64,000 nt of DNA from Shinisaurus crocodilurus (GCA_021292165.1 CM037880.1:27922232-27986231); one strand, 5' to 3'. Shown: positions 1 through 12,938, numbered from the stretch's first letter. Notes: generated by a model from the letters alone, not told the origin. Translations and numbers: made by a program.

Positions 1-110
1 GCCATTCCCTGGAAGAGGAAGCAAGAACGCTATTACCAATTCCATGCTCTGATGGGGTATTTACGCAAAACTCAAAGTGCAGCATAAACTGAGCTGGACC
101 CCAGGCTGAA

Positions 111-637
111 CTAGGGTGGCCTCTTATGAATCACCAAAAAAGAGGACATACATCCCCACCAAAAAAAGGACACCAATTTGCATATAATTTATAATATATT
201 TTATATGCATAGATGCAAATGTAGAAATTATTATAATTTAAATAGAAATACAGTACATCTCACCATCGTGTGGAAGGCTGTGAGCTTCCTTGCTCAAGTC
301 CGCTGTCGAGATGTCAACTGTTGATGGGCAACTTCAAGGCCCAGCTCTTCCTTCTGATGGTTCTGTATCTTTAAACTGGACTTGGACTGGACCGCCCTTC
401 CAATAGAGCAGTGTTCTCCAACCTTGGGTCCCCAGATGTTTTTGGCCTACATCTCCCAGCATGCCCCAGCCAGCATAGCTGGCTGGGGCATGCTGGGAGT
501 TGTAGGCCAAAAACATCTGGGGACCCAAGGTTGGAGAACACTGCAATAGAGAACAACTTCAAAATAGAGGATGGTCCTCTGGCAGCCCTTCAAGTAGAGG
601 ACTGTCCTGTATAAAAGAGGACACATAGCTACTCTAG
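111..637. mobile_element. Family K element, copy 1, carrying MITE A1
   Basis: The copy begins with CTAGGGTGGCC and runs through a short A/T-rich block, a central block with ATCTCACCATCGTGTGGAAG, and a CAGCCCTTCAAGTAGAGGAC end. The same order is found at 15038-15365, 29312-29935 and, reversed, at 38842-39232. The 135-bp palindrome at 409-543 is inserted inside it; the 15 kb copy has the same site empty. It is probably a non-autonomous DNA transposon; the name is unknown to me. Confidence 0.75.
409..543. mobile_element. Palindromic hAT-type MITE A1
   Basis: This is a near-perfect 135-bp inverted repeat starting CAGTGTTCTCCAACCTTGG and ending with its complement. It is flanked by an exact 8-bp direct repeat CAATAGAG (401-408 and 544-551). 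The CAGTG ends and 8-bp duplication mark the hAT (Charlie-like) superfamily. It has no coding capacity. Confidence 0.92.
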
Positions 638-1283
638 AGTGAGGGCTGGAATGCAGGAACAAGAAGCAAGCACACCAGCCTCCTGTTCTGGAGGATGGCT
701 GGCATGCGGCTGTGTGTGCCCATGCGCTAATGCTGGGGAGAGGGAGAAGTGCTTCATTGGGCCCGATCATTACTGTGGTGATCCCTCCGCATCCACACAG
801 CACCAGACCCCAGTCAAGTGCAGGGGTGGGCAGGCTGGGTGGGCAGGCTTCAGGCTTGCAGGATCTATTTGGTTTTCATTCTAGAGCCCCAAGACCCACC
901 AACTAGAGCCTGGTGTGGAAGACATACAGAGCTTCCAGATGGAGGGCTCCTGGTGCTACCAAACAAAAGGCACCTGTGGTGCCGAGTCCCCCCCCCTGTG
1001 TTTATTTCCCCTTAGTTGCGGTTATTTTGCGGCCAGGCAGCTGCTTCCTGTTAGGGTCTGGAAAGATGTACAGACTCGAGTCTTCGAGGTATTTCATCTG
1101 GCTGAGCCGGGCAGGGTTATTCTCCTTCAAGTGGCCACCTTCCAGTCTAATCTAATGGGTGGTAATTGGCGTTCCATGCTTGAGTGCTTCCATGCGCAGG
1201 GCTGGCGTCAAATAGTAGGCATGGTTGGGCACCTGCTGAGGGTCCACATCCCACTTAAAAGCCCCCTGCGGGGGCTCCTCCCC

Positions 1284-1475
1284 TTCACCACTGCAACTTG
1301 CTCGTTCATCTGCCTCTTGCTCTGGCCCAGACAAGAGGTGGTGAGGAGGAGGAGGAGCAGGAGATGCCACGGCCTGCTTGCTCTCTGGCTCTCTGCCTGT
1401 CAAGCAAGCAAGTGGTAGCAATGATGAAGAGCCATTGCAGCTGGTGACAATGGCAGTGAGAAGGTAGACTCACTG
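1284..1475 (-). repeat. Family L repeat, copy 1
   Basis: Read on the minus strand it matches the repeats at 3843-4165 and 9388-9690: an opening like TCTCACTGCCATTGTCACC, then CATTGCTACCACTTGCTTGC, then TCTGGGCCAGAGCAAGAGGC. I do not recognise the family. Open frames across it are not supported as genes. Confidence 0.65.
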
Positions 1476-1839
1476 AGGGAGCGGGCCATTGAGGGTGCCT
1501 TGTCCAAGGGCCCTCAGAAACCTGGAGCCAGCACTGCCTTTGAACTTGTTGGGAGAGCTAACTGGGTAGTCTTCCCTTGGCCAGGGGGAAATAAATGGGG
1601 CATCACAGCTTTTGTAAATGGGATGTTGGGAGTTTAGGCTGTCTCTCTGAAGAAACTCCAGTTACTGTAGGGTTGTAAGTTCTATATTTTTGTTTTGTGC
1701 CTCCTTTGTTTCCCCTCTTGTCTTTATGCTTTGTTGGTAATAAACTTTCTTCTCTAATTTGGAGCTTGGGGTGTGATTTTAGACTAAACTCAAGGGAGGG
1801 ACTGTGTTTTGTTTCTCTCCCCAGCCAGCCTGGCTTATC

Positions 1840-1917
1840 CTGCATTGAGCAGGGGGTTGGACCCGATAGCCTTGTAGGCTCCTTCCAACTCTATGATCTA
1901 TGAAATCTATGAAAGGA
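1840..1917 (+). mobile_element. CR1 3' end fragment
   Basis: The stretch has the CR1 3' terminus: CTGCATTGAGCAGGGGGTTG, CCTTCCAACTCTATGAT and a short ATCTATGA repeat. It is the same end as the young copies at 18650-18741 and 20290-20386 but more diverged and only ~80 bp long. Confidence 0.85.
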
Positions 1918-3637
1918 GATAAGGAGGAAGGGAGACACAGCTGGTTGTCCATCTTCTTCCAGGGGGCCTAATAACCCCCAAAATTGTCACAGCACCTATT
2001 CCGTATTCTCCTCCTTATCAAGAAAGAAGATGGATGCAGTAGTGGGAAAAACAGGAGGGTTGCAAATGGAATACAATTACATCTGAGAGCCCTCTGTAAA
2101 AATCTGTGAACCAGGCAGGGTGATTGCATATTAAAAGCCACATCTGGAAGCACCCTGAACTTAGAATTAAAACGGTCTGAGCCCAGCAATTGGTTTTGAG
2201 TACAAAAACAGAATGAAGGTCCCAGTCCTTCCACAGAAAAAACCACTCCTGTTTACCCCAACCTTTCTTCATTTCAGCCATATAATTTAGGTTGTGGGGA
2301 GGGAAGAGTCACTTTGTTCTTCCTGTTTTAAAGAACTGAGGGCTCAATCCTACTGTGATGATCGTAAGCCCCTGAACCTTTTTGCCCATCTAGTCAAAAG
2401 TGTTTTGGAGGGAGAGGAAAGGAGGCTGGAGAGGCCCCTGGATAGCTTGTCTCCTGGCCTCTCCACCCTCCTGCCCACTGAAAGGCCCCCTTTTCCCAGG
2501 TCGTGTTCCTGACTTTGGAGAGGCTGCCAGTGCGGTTCATTCTACATTGCCTAGGGCGGGATGGATCGCAGATTCCCTCCCCCTTCGAGGCTGGAGCACT
2601 ATCTCTGACCTCCAATCTGGGAATTTGAAGTATCCTATATGGCCCTTCAGACACTGTCTAGGATTGCCCCCTGAGAGTCATAAATCCCTGTTGATCTACT
2701 ACTAGATCCACACCAATGTTCTGCCCATCTCTGCCCTAGTGCCCCATTAAAGATTTTGCCCAATTCTCATAGCAGACTTTGGAGGATTGTGTTGGGGATG
2801 GATATAGCATTTGAAACAAAAAGTCCTGTGTGAAGTAACAACCAGAGGTTTGGTTTATATATAACCATTTGCCATTTTATTATAGGCAAATTATTAAACT
2901 TCAGTATGTGATCTAAATATCTGTGCAAATTTACAGATTTTATTTGAATATATTGCATTACCTTTTTTTAAAAAAAAGTTAGATATTTGCTAAAGTGTGC
3001 AGATATGAGAACTACCTTAAGTATGTTGATTTAAAGTATGCAAATTGTAATTGATTTTGGGCTTTCTTCTGCAAGCTTTTATGCAGGATATATATATTAC
3101 ATCTTGAAAACTATATTAGTTTATGCTGGGGGTTTTAAAAACTAAATATCACTTTAATTATGCCAACATACTATTCAGACTCTTGAGCTGTTATTTTATA
3201 TTGCATTGAGAGGATTTAATACAAATAAAACAATTTCACTTATTTATCGTCTTATGGTCTGATATGAAGTAGTTGTACACAGAATGGATTTTCATTGAGG
3301 CAGGGAGGTGGAGACAAAAAGCCATAGGACTGATGATATGGGTGATGGGGAAAGGTCCTAGCTACTTATACTCCAGTTTATGAGATGCATATGCAGAATG
3401 GATGTGTCTTGTGGAAAGCCAGACATGGTCTCCCACATGTAGGGGTTGTCCCTCTTCATGTTTTCTGTCAGTCTTCTGTGCATTTTTGGCTTGGTCAATA
3501 AGTCCTTGAGATCTTTCTGGATTGCATATCATTCCTCTAGCAATTCATCTGCTGCAGGTACATTGGTATGTGGGCCAGTGTTGCGGAAGTAGTGAGAGTG
3601 GGAACCAATGCTGGATCCAGGTTTCTGAGGGCCCTTT
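1918..3637. other. Intergenic, no feature recognised
   Basis: No exon, RNA gene or recognisable transposon is visible here. The part from about 2770 to 3270 is strongly A/T-rich. Short open frames on both strands have no family resemblance and no splice context that would support them. Confidence 0.5.
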
Positions 3638-3842
3638 GGGGCAGGGCTGTGGCTCAGTGGTAGAGCATATGCTTTGTATCCAGAAGGTTACAGTTCAACC
3701 CCCGGCATCTCCAGGTAGGTCTGGAAAAATCCTGCCTCAAATCCTGGAAAGCTACTGCTAGTCAGTGTTGATAATACTGGGCCGGATGGACCAATGGTCT
3801 GACTTCAGAAGGAACATAGGAAGCTGCCTTATACTAAGTCAA
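3638..3842 (+). mobile_element. tRNA-derived SINE (second family), full length
   Basis: An A-box-like TGGCTCAGTGGTAGAGCAT is followed by a B-box-like GGTTACAGTTCAACCCC and a tail ending GAAGCTGCCTTATACTAAGTC. The same unit recurs at 13806-14067, 29197-29290, 36251-36964, 51605-51795 and 56395-56603, so it is an interspersed RNA polymerase III SINE. The B box is diverged and the copy is probably silent. Confidence 0.85.
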
Positions 3843-4165
3843 CCTCAGTGGGCCCCCTTCCTCATTTTTCTATCTTCTCACTGCCATTTCCCCCAGCTGC
3901 TATTGATCCTCATTCTCTTTCTCCTCATTGCTACCACTTGCTTGCTTGATAGGCAGAGCCCCGGGGACCAAGAGGGCAGTGGTAGGTACTGCTGTTGCTT
4001 CTCACTACCACTACTGTTGCTCTGGCCCAGACAAGAGGCAGGCGAACTAGCAGGTTGCAATGGTAAAGAAGAGGAACAAATCTAAGGCAGTCTAGTCAGT
4101 GGGCCCCTGCTGGGGTGTGGTCCCTTGGCAGGAGCCCAGCCATACCTACCCTTGATGTCAGCCCT
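3843..4165 (+). repeat. Family L repeat, copy 2
   Basis: It directly follows the SINE and matches the family L copies near 1.4 kb (opposite strand) and 9.4 kb over about 300 bp, including TCATTGCTACCACTTGCTTG and CAGTGGGCCCCTGCTGGGGT. Function and class are unknown. Confidence 0.65.
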
Positions 4166-5237
4166 CCTTGCGAATAACCATATCTTATGAAAAACAGAGT
4201 GTAGCGAGTGGAATTGTACACAAACTCAGTCAGCAGTAGTAGCTCTGCCAAATTATCTTGTTGGTAAGTGGCATAGCAGCATAGATACTATTCTAATGTT
4301 TGATTTGTACTCTCTGTCTGACCATATGTTTGTGGGTGATAGGCTGATGAGAGGTGTACCCCTAGAAGTAGCAGCTAAAAACAAACACGTTTCAACAAAG
4401 CCACTAAAAACTGAAGGCCTTGCTAAAAACCAACACGATAATACTGGTTATCTGCTAATTCCTACACAGACATGTTTTCCATGTAAGGATCTTGTATCTA
4501 TTCAAAAAAAGCGTCCGTCCCCCCCGTCCCCCGCTTATAAGGGGCATTTGCTCAGCACAGGTGCATCACTCCACTCTTTAAGAGTTCCTTTCACTGGCTT
4601 GCTTCATTATTTCCAACAAGTCTAGCTAAAGATATGTGATATATGCATAGCAGCTTTCAGCTAATCACTTCAAAGCAAATATGACCTATGGAGTGATTTA
4701 AACTGGTAATCGCATCTGAATTGCATGACTGCGGCTCTTGACTGAGAGGAGCATAAAAGACTTCTGGGAATAGTAATAGATTGAAAGCAGGTGGCTTTAG
4801 AAGAGGGTTACAGATGCTTTGCATCAGACACAAATAAACTCATGTTCATTTTGGAAGGCCAAAACAGGACAAAGATTTAGTATACATTATAAGATATTTT
4901 GTTTGGTCAAGGAAAGGGCTTGCCAGTTTTATTAAGGGAGAAGGAAGGAGTGGGGTGAAGGCATTTATGTTGTGCCAAATGCATGAAGGTACCTGAAGCA
5001 ATGTGTTTTATTTTCATGCATTAAAATTCCTGGGAGGCCATTTCATTCAGACTTCCAGTTCGTTTAATTCGTTTAATTTACCTTATTATACAATGCCAAT
5101 GTTTTAATATTTTGTGCAGAAGTAATTATGTTTTCCATGTCCATGGGGAAAAACCGGAAGACAGATACTTTTAAGCTGTGACAAAAAAATAATAATTGTG
5201 ATTTACCAGGTCTATCAATCAGAAGTATAGTTCCAAA
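4166..5237. other. Intergenic, no feature recognised
   Basis: This stretch has no recognisable gene or repeat. It is moderately A/T-rich with a C-run at 4520-4540. Confidence 0.45.
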
Positions 5238-5702
5238 GTTTACCTGGGGTGTAACCCTAAACATACTTACTACAGAGCAATTCCCATTGAACACAGTGGG
5301 ATGTACTTATGATAAAACATGCATAAGATGTAATTCTGTCAAAGTTCCCTTTAATTAATTAATTTGATTTATATCCCACCCCTTCAACAAGTTCCCAGGG
5401 CAGCTAAATAACTAATCAATTAATTACCTAATTACATATGCCTCTATATTTTGCAAAAAAACAAAAAACAAAAAAAACCCTACAGTGATTTGTTGTATAC
5501 CAGCTTGGGGAAAAGGAATTCAGCGTTTTAATTATTATCAATGCTATACATTTCTAGAATTCTCCCCTTCCCAAGAAACTAATTCATAAAGCCTGACCCA
5601 GAAATCTCTAAGCACTGAGAGAAGTGGGGAGGGTGGAAATACCATTCAGGACAAGTGCAGAGTTTTGGCTGTTTTGTGGAGTGAGGAAATGCCTGTGTGG
5701 TA

Positions 5703-6377
5703 TTATTTATTATTTATTTATTATTAATATTTATTTATCGCCCATCTGGCCGGCAACCGGCCACCCTGGGCGATGTACAACAATAAAATACATAAATACA
5801 ATAAAATACATTAAAACAATATAAAAATTTTAAAATCTTAACCCACCCCATATTCCCGCCTGAACAACCAGGTTTTTAATGAGCGACGGAAGCTCATCAG
5901 AGAGGGGGCATGGCGGAGGTCGCTCGGGAGAGAGTTCCACAGTACGGGGGCCGCCACAGAAAAGGCCCTCTTCCTCGTCCCCACCAGTCTAGCTGCTCTG
6001 GCTGAAGGGACAAGGAGAAGGCCATCCGTGGCAGATCTTGTTGAGCGGCCCACTTGGTGTTGCTGGAGACGCTCCTTGAGATAAACTGGACCAGAGCCGT
6101 ATAGGGTTTTAAAGGTCAAAACCAACACCTTGAATTCGGCTCGGCAAGCAACTGGTAGCCAGTGCAAATCCTTCATCACTGGCGTGATGTGATCCCGCCG
6201 GCGGCTGCCTTTAACCAGGCGAGCCGCCGCGTTCTGTACCAGCTGCAGCTTCCGAACCGTCTTCAAGGGTAACCCCACGTAGAGCGCATTACAGTAGTCT
6301 AGGCGAGAGGAGACCAAGGCATGAACCACTGATGGGAGCAGGTGATTAGGAAGGTAGGGTATGAAGTTATACTTGCA
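5703..6377 (-). mobile_element. L2-clade LINE, 3' end with RT C-terminal region
   Basis: On the minus strand the frame at 5838-6407 reads HALVSSRLDYCNALYVGLP, then LQLVQNAAARLV, HWLPV and PVLWNSLPSDLR. These are the hallmarks of the region after the reverse transcriptase domain in L2-type non-LTR retrotransposons. The 3' tail (5703-5830) has the CGCCCATCTGG-type end and A-rich repeats. The frame is open for 189 codons, so the copy is fairly young, but the catalytic part is missing (5' truncation at about 6377). Confidence 0.88.
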
Positions 6378-7063
6378 GAAATTTGTGTGTGCATTCCCAA
6401 CCCTCATGCATAACAGCAGAAAATTCTGGGGTATGCTTTCATGGGGACCCTACCACCTTGAAACACTCCAAAGAGCTCAGAGTCATATGCTGTTTGTGGC
6501 CATGTGGGTTGCTGTCTAATCTTCTTCAGTATTATATATATGAATAGTGAACTCATTTTCCAAGTGTTGATCCTTATGTAGCCAAAATGGCATCCCCCAC
6601 CCACCCACGAGGGAGATATCAGCAGGCTTGCAGATGTACACCCGCCCTTTAAGTAGCTCAACGAAGAAAATTGAATACACTCAGTAGCCATGAAATGCTG
6701 CCTGATTGTTGGAGGGGGGGGGGGCAGGGGGAGAATGGAAAACCAGGCATGGAGAATGGGAATGGAATGGAGTATCCTGGATCTGGGCATGACTGGCTGC
6801 CTGGAACCATGAACAGGATCACTCAGGGCCACTCAGTATTAATTAAAAAGCTATAATCCAATACTAAGATTCCCCATCCCCCGCACTACTGAAATTGACT
6901 TTTTTTTTTTTAAAAAAAGGGGACAATTTAACATATACTGTTGGTTTGTCAAAATTTATCTGGGAATGTAAACATGTTGTTGGTTCAGCCATTAGATTTT
7001 TATGGAGTTTTCTATCATTCTTCTGACTATACTTCTGAAGTCTTCAATGTGTACATAATGTGC

Positions 7064-7090
7064 GTCTGTCTGTCTGTCTGTCTGTCTGTC
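7064..7090. repeat. (GTCT)n microsatellite
   Basis: A perfect tetranucleotide tract GTCTGTCTGTCTGTCTGTCT and slightly longer, followed by CATATATG. Confidence 0.95.
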
Positions 7091-7434
7091 CATATATGAA
7101 CAGCTTAGAAAAGAAGAATAAGGGTTGGGGGAAGCCAATTTATTCCAGCTTGGCAGATCAGGAGTACATTTTAGGAGCAGGCTCAAAAGCCTCATGGCTG
7201 GCTCCTGCGTATTATGACTGCTGCAAAAAACAAAAACTAGATGAGGTTTTGTGCTTGGTGGAGCTTTTTCTGGCTTGATCATATTTTAAACTGTCCGTGG
7301 GAAATTATATCACGGAGAGACAGATGAAATAAGTAATAACCGCAACAACAGGGCTGCAATGTTTCGGACTCCATCCTATGCATGTTTAGACAGAAAAAGG
7401 TCCTACAACTCCCAGTCAATTGATTAGAATAATC

Positions 7435-7568
7435 CAGCCTTCCCCAACCTGGTGCCCTCAGATGTTTTGGACTTCAACTCCCATCAGCCTCAGCCAGCAC
7501 AGTCAATAGTCAGGAATGCTGGGAGTTGTCATCTAAAACATCTTGAGAGCACCAGGTTTGGGTCGGCT
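7435..7568. mobile_element. Palindromic MITE B1
   Basis: The left arm CAGCCTTCCCCAACCTGG pairs with a diverged right arm CACCAGGTTTGGGTCGGCTT. The middle carries TCAACTCCCATCAGCC. It belongs to the same group as 21505-21643, 57850-57970 and 60715-60844. It abuts the remains of a C-type palindrome at 7372-7429. Confidence 0.75.
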
Positions 7569-7899
7569 TTTAATTGTTTAAAAACTTCTAAGGGCATAGA
7601 CCTCTGGTCCCTGGGAGGGCATCCTGCAGGCAGTAGGATTTTGTGAATAGCCTCTTCCTTGCTGCTGGGCTCCAATGTCAGAGAGAGCAAACGGGGCATG
7701 TTGAGGAAAGATGGGGGGGTGCTTTGGATTCAAAGCCTTCCTATTCCCCAGGAATGCCCCTAGAATGGGCAAGATATTGGAGAGAATGGTGGCTTCTTAG
7801 CTCTAGGCAGTGTTGAATGACACTGATTATTTAGATCCATTCCAATCTGTTTGCAGATCTGGTTATGGAAGCCACCATCCTTGGTCACTGTGAAGGATG

Positions 7900-8620
7900 A
7901 CTTACACTGGGGATTGGACAGGGGGGAGTGCAACCTTGTTAGTTCTCCTGGATGTCTCAGCAGCTTTCCGTTCCATTGACCATGGTATCCTTCAGGCTGG
8001 GCCTAGGAGGCATGGTAGTTTGGTGGTTCTTGTCCTTCCTGGAAGAGGTTTGGGCTGAAGTGGCAACAGTGTATGGATGATGATCACCTCCACCTCTTGT
8101 TTCCATCTACTTGTCCCAGGAAAGTTCTGGAACTCCTGAATCGGTGTCAGGAAGTGGTTTTAGAGTAGATGAGCGGGGATAAGCTGAGACTTGATCCAGA
8201 CAAGATGGAGGTGCTGTGGGCAGGGAAATGGACTATTCTGAATGAACTTAGATGGGGTTGCACTTCATTTGTTTGAAGTACCAAATTTATGGTTTGGGAG
8301 TTCTGGACTCATAGCTATCTGGGGAAGCTCAGATAGTGGCAGTAGCTGAATTCTCTTTACCAGCTTAGGCTGTATCTGGACAGGACAGATCTTGCCTCAG
8401 TTAACCATGCACTAGTGATGTCCGGGCTGGACTGCTGCAATGCATTCTCTCTGGGGCTGCCTTTGGAGGTGGTTTGGAAACTTCATCTGGTGCAGAAGAA
8501 TGTGGCTGCCCATGTACTGGTACAGGAATGGTAGTCACCACATAACACCTATACTGTACCAGCTATATGGTTGCCGGTGTGTTTCCAGGCCCAGTTTAAA
8601 GTATGTAAATGTCCTCTCTA
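7900..8620 (+). mobile_element. Old L2 LINE fragment
   Basis: Broken frames on the plus strand encode LVLLDVSAAFRSIDHGIL, then LDPDKMEVLWAG and VMSGLDCCNAFSLGLPLEV. These correspond in order to the RT domain, the segment after the YADD box, and the C-terminal CNAL/LP motif of L2. Frameshifts and stops show it is decayed. Confidence 0.75.
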
Positions 8621-9202
8621 TGTGTCAATAGCAGAACAGAGGGCACTCTCTTTCTTCAAGAAACCTTCTAGAGCCAGGCGGTGCCCTTATTTCTTAAAAT
8701 ACCCACACCTGGCTGACTTGGTTCAAGAAGATGGGACTCCTCAGTCACAGGGCCAGGCTTCCCATGAAGCAGAATAACACACTCATCTCAGAGGGCAGAC
8801 TGGGAGGGGTGGCAGGCCACTAACCATATTTTCTTGGCTGGCTGTGGCTAATGCCACCTACCTGTCATAGAGCAAGGCATGGGGTGGGAACTCTGGAGAG
8901 CTCCACTGGTGGCTTTCCTGCTGTGGCAAATGTCACAGCAGGAAAGCAGCAGTGGGCATGACTCTTCAGAGGACACACCAGGCCAATGTTTCACTCTGAG
9001 GGGAATTCTTCAGAGCAAGGCATTGTGGGCGAGGGCCCTGTCTCTGTGGTGAACTTGCCCACAATGCCTCACTCTGATAAAAGTCCCTCAGAGCAAGGTG
9101 TTGCTGGGTGAGAGATCACCTGTGCTGCTACCACTAACACATGGGGGGGGGGAGAGAGAAGAGGTGGTGGCAGAATATCTTGCACTGGCACTGCTCAGTC
9201 AA

Positions 9203-9330
9203 AAGTAAAGGTAGAATCTTAGAGGTGGAAGAGGGACTGTGGCAGTCATCTAGTCCAACTCCCAGCTCAATGTAGCACCTGCAATGGAGGATGGAACTGC
9301 AACAATCCCGACAGATGGCCAGTCCCAGCT
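9203..9330 (-). mobile_element. Old CR1 fragment
   Basis: The stretch AGAATCTTAGAGGTGGAAGA followed by CATCTAGTCCAACTCC matches the reverse complement of the CR1 3' end seen at 63246-63480, with many differences. Confidence 0.6.
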
Positions 9331-9387
9331 CCAGGTTTTCTAGTGCTGTTGGGCAAGATGCCCTCAACGGGGCCCTTCCTTCAGTGA

Positions 9388-9690
9388 GTCTAGCCTTCTC
9401 ACCGCCATTGTCACCAGCTGCTTTTGCTCCTCATCCTCTTCTCATCATTGCTACCACTTGCTTCCTTGACAGGCAGAGAGCCAGTGAGCAAGCAGGCCGT
9501 GGCATCGCCTGCTCCTCCTCCTCACCACCACCACCACCGTTGTCTGGGCCAGAGCAAAGGCAGGTGAACTAACAGGTTGCAATGGTGGAAGAGGAAAAGC
9601 AAGTCCAGGGTGCTCTCATCAGTGGGCCCCTGCTGGGGTGTGGGTCCTCAGCAGTTGCCTCATCATGCCTGTCCTTGACGCTGGCTCTGC
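9388..9690 (+). repeat. Family L repeat, copy 3
   Basis: It opens with TCTCACCGCCATTGTCACCA and carries CATTGCTACCACTTGCTTCC, GGCCAGAGCAAAGGCAGGTG and CAGTGGGCCCCTGCTGGGGT, in the same order as copies 1 and 2. Family unknown. Confidence 0.65.
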
Positions 9691-11047
9691 AGGTGGCCAT
9701 CCAGCCTGTGCCTCAGTACCTTCAGCGAAGGATGGAGCTGGCCTGGAGCTGATTTGACAAACTGGGCCTGGTGTGTCCTAGTCCTGTTGCCATGTAATTC
9801 AACCTTTATCTTCTGTCCTATAGTTACTTGCAGACAAACCCTGGACCATCATGCATTTATTTCCTGCCTATCTGAAAATAACCTGCAACCCTCTTCCGAC
9901 TGGTGTTAAAATCTGGCTTTAGAAGAAGCCTCACGTCTGCTTCCCTAGTTTGCCCTTGAGAAAATTAGAACAATATGAATTCGTTGAACAACAATTAACA
10001 TCGCCATCTGTTACCGCCAGCAGATGAACATGATCGCCGTGTGATCTTTGCCTTAGGAGAATTGGGCTGTGTTGCTTTCATCTATGTGATGATACACCAC
10101 ATAAAAACATCCCCCACCCCATGTTTGATAATAACACAGCGCTTGGAAAAAATGTACACATCAAACACTGGGAATTTTTTGCATTTTCCATGCAAATGAG
10201 ATTCCATCACCTTTACACCCACCTCGTGGGCATGTCTGCAAGAAGCCCCACAGGAGACCATGGAACCATTCTTCCAAGTCAAACGTTGGCTACCTGGCCC
10301 CTCAGGCAGTTCAAGAGCACTGTTTGCATCCAGGTCTTTATTGCTTGTCAGCCCTAGATCAGGTTATACAGATATGCATTCAAAGGACTTGTGAAATAGC
10401 TTGCAGCCAGCATACCCTCCAACATTTCACAGATGAAAATAGGGACATGCATGTGAATTTGTAAGAGGTATAGTTAAGCAACATGAAGGTATGATCAAGA
10501 GGGTGTGGCCAGGCAACATGAGGGCGTGATCAAGGCGTATGGGCAGGCAACCAAAGGGCATGGTCAAGTACAAAAGTTATTAGAGGAAACACACAAATCT
10601 GCATTATTTTAAGCACATAAATCTTTGTATTTATAATATTAACATTTAGATATCTCTGAGTGTGCAAAGTGGTTCACAGGCCCACCCTGCAAGCTCCTAT
10701 TTTCTCCACTCATAAAAAAAGCATGTGGGCTCTATTGTACTTTATTAAAAAAAAAATACAAGAACAACAATACTGTGATTGAACAATAATGCCAAAATGG
10801 AATGATGTTTGTTGCTGCTATTTGAGGTAGTTGGGATTTTCCCCCCTTTCTGCTGAGTGTGTTTTCTGCTAACTCCCTTCTAATGCATTTAATTTTAAAA
10901 AACCCAATCCAAAATCCCTACAGAATAATCCTAATCATTACTGTAGAGAGCTTTCTCCATTGCACTTCAGCATGTGTTAGAAAAAGACTTTCACATGGGA
11001 TACACAGGTAGAGCCAAGTAAAATTTACCACTTCTCTGAAAACAGAA
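9691..11047. other. Intergenic, no feature recognised
   Basis: No gene or strong repeat is seen. A short direct repeat of GGTATGATCAAGAG-like text occurs at 10490-10570. Confidence 0.4.
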
Positions 11048-11048
11048 T

Positions 11049-11146
11049 AACAGTGCAATCCTATGCATGTGTCCTCAGAAGTAAGTCCTATTACGTTCAA
11101 TGGGACTTACTCACAGGAAAGTGTGTATAGGATTACATCCTAAAGT
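11049..11146. mobile_element. Palindromic MITE D
   Basis: The arms read GTGCAATCCTATGCATGT and, at the far end, TGTATAGGATTACATCC. The core is AAGTAAGTCCTATTACG facing TTCAATGGGACTTACT. Similar copies lie at 5238-5336, 36090-36178 and 37380-37472. The arm resembles that of family C, while the core does not. Confidence 0.75.
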
Positions 11147-12938
11147 ACAGAAGTCCTTTCCATCAAACTCAAACCGGAACAACACAACACAGGCAAAGGA
11201 GTTACTGCCACTTAGTTTCAGTGTCACCAGGGAGCCTGTTTCATGTTTTATACCAAAGGAAAGCACTCTGCAACATTTAGAAACAAAAGTCAAAGTTACA
11301 TAGTACATCAGTAGTGGATTTGGAAAGAGCAGGAAAAAGATAGCCTCAAAGCAAACTCGTACCTTTTATGGCAGGGGTGGGAATTGTGTGGCCCTCTAGA
11401 TGTTGTTGGATTGCAATTCCCAGCATTCCTCACCATTGGCTCTGCTGGTGAGTCTGTTCCCTTCCTGCTTAAAGGGACCATGGGCAAAATCGCAGATAAG
11501 CTAAAGAGCTTGTGGGAGGAGGCAGAGAAATTCGTGGCTCTGCATAACAAATCGGGAATCTGCATAACAAAGTACGAAGCCATTGGAGGGCATGCTCAGG
11601 CAATAAACCAGAGCAGTGGTGTGAAGCCTTATCTCGCAGCTGGGCCAGTTACATTACCCCTTGGCATGTAATCAGTTGCAAAGTCAGCCTGCGCCCAGTT
11701 CACAGGCCTTGCGTTTTCCACTCCAGCACTGGATTCTAAATCATCCCTGACCCAGACTCCCCAGTGTTAAGGCCCACGGTGGTGCTTGGGCCAGTCCCCA
11801 CACATAGTGCATGGGTGTTAATTCTTTGCCCAGTAATGCTCTAAAGTCTTTTGGGAAGGCTCAACAAAGTACCTCAAATGTTGAGAGGGTGGTATTTAGA
11901 CACCACCTGCAGATGGATAAATACATGGATATTTGGTCTGCTTTTTCTGAAGTTTATGCATAACTGTCTTTATGGATAGTTGTATTACTACATACTTATT
12001 GATACTAATGGATATATATCTCATACATATTTGTGGTAAATGATTCATGTTAAATACTGTAAGAAAATTGTATCCCCCCCCCCATTTTTTTAAAATATAC
12101 TGTTTTTTGTTTTGTTTTGGTGTAATTCACATTTTTAAAACTAGGTAATAAAAAATTAAAAATAAAACAAAAACAAAGTACCTCAACATCAATCTAGAAA
12201 CTTTTAACAACAACAATAGCAACAACATTTATATTGGTAAAACATAGATAGAAAAGGGCATAATCAAACACAGGCCATTTCAAAAAGAACACTGAAGTGG
12301 AATATAACTCTGACTTCTTTACTCCAGCTCCGCATAGATGGTAATTTAATGTGGGACTTGAGAAAGTTACCGGGTTAAGAATTAGCATCCAAATACTTAC
12401 TTACAACTGGATCAGAGCCATGATCCAGCATTTTTCCGAAAGGTTACACCTGCCCAAGGAAAAACCATCTTCTCCTCAGATGACCCATCCCTGGATTTAG
12501 GATTTGGGAGTCCTCCCAGGTATGATGATGAATTGTTTTTACGAAGGATGTGCTTTGGATTTGGCTAGCTGAATTGGGCCCCTTGGGACCATTTCTGGTG
12601 CTTCCCAAGGTGAAGCGGATTTCCCTCAGAAGTGAACAGAACCAAAGCCGGACCCTGGCTTCACTTACAATTTGGTTTCAGAAAGGCAGACAGCATATCT
12701 CCAAAAATCTTTTGCTTTAATTTTTCCAAATGCTGATGGGGGTGGGTGGGCGGGCAGTGGTGTTGAGTGACTGACAGGTCCACCTTTCTAATCATAGGGC
12801 ACATTTTACCAGAGGCTCTCTGTGCTGTGGGGGAGCACAAGGATGCAACCGTGAGGTGTCCATTTTTCCATCACCATGGCTTCACTATGAAAAAAATGGT
12901 TTTCAATAATCATAACTCCCTAGCCCCTGCACCTTTCC

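Noticed and set aside
447..803. 118-codon minus-strand frame
   Set aside because: It crosses MITE A1 and family K; the same peptide strings (AYNSQHAPAS, FSNLGSPDVFGLQLPA) recur wherever the palindrome occurs.
3638..3720. Genuine tRNA gene
   Set aside because: The A and B boxes are present, but a cloverleaf is not maintained and the sequence continues into a SINE body repeated six times in the window.
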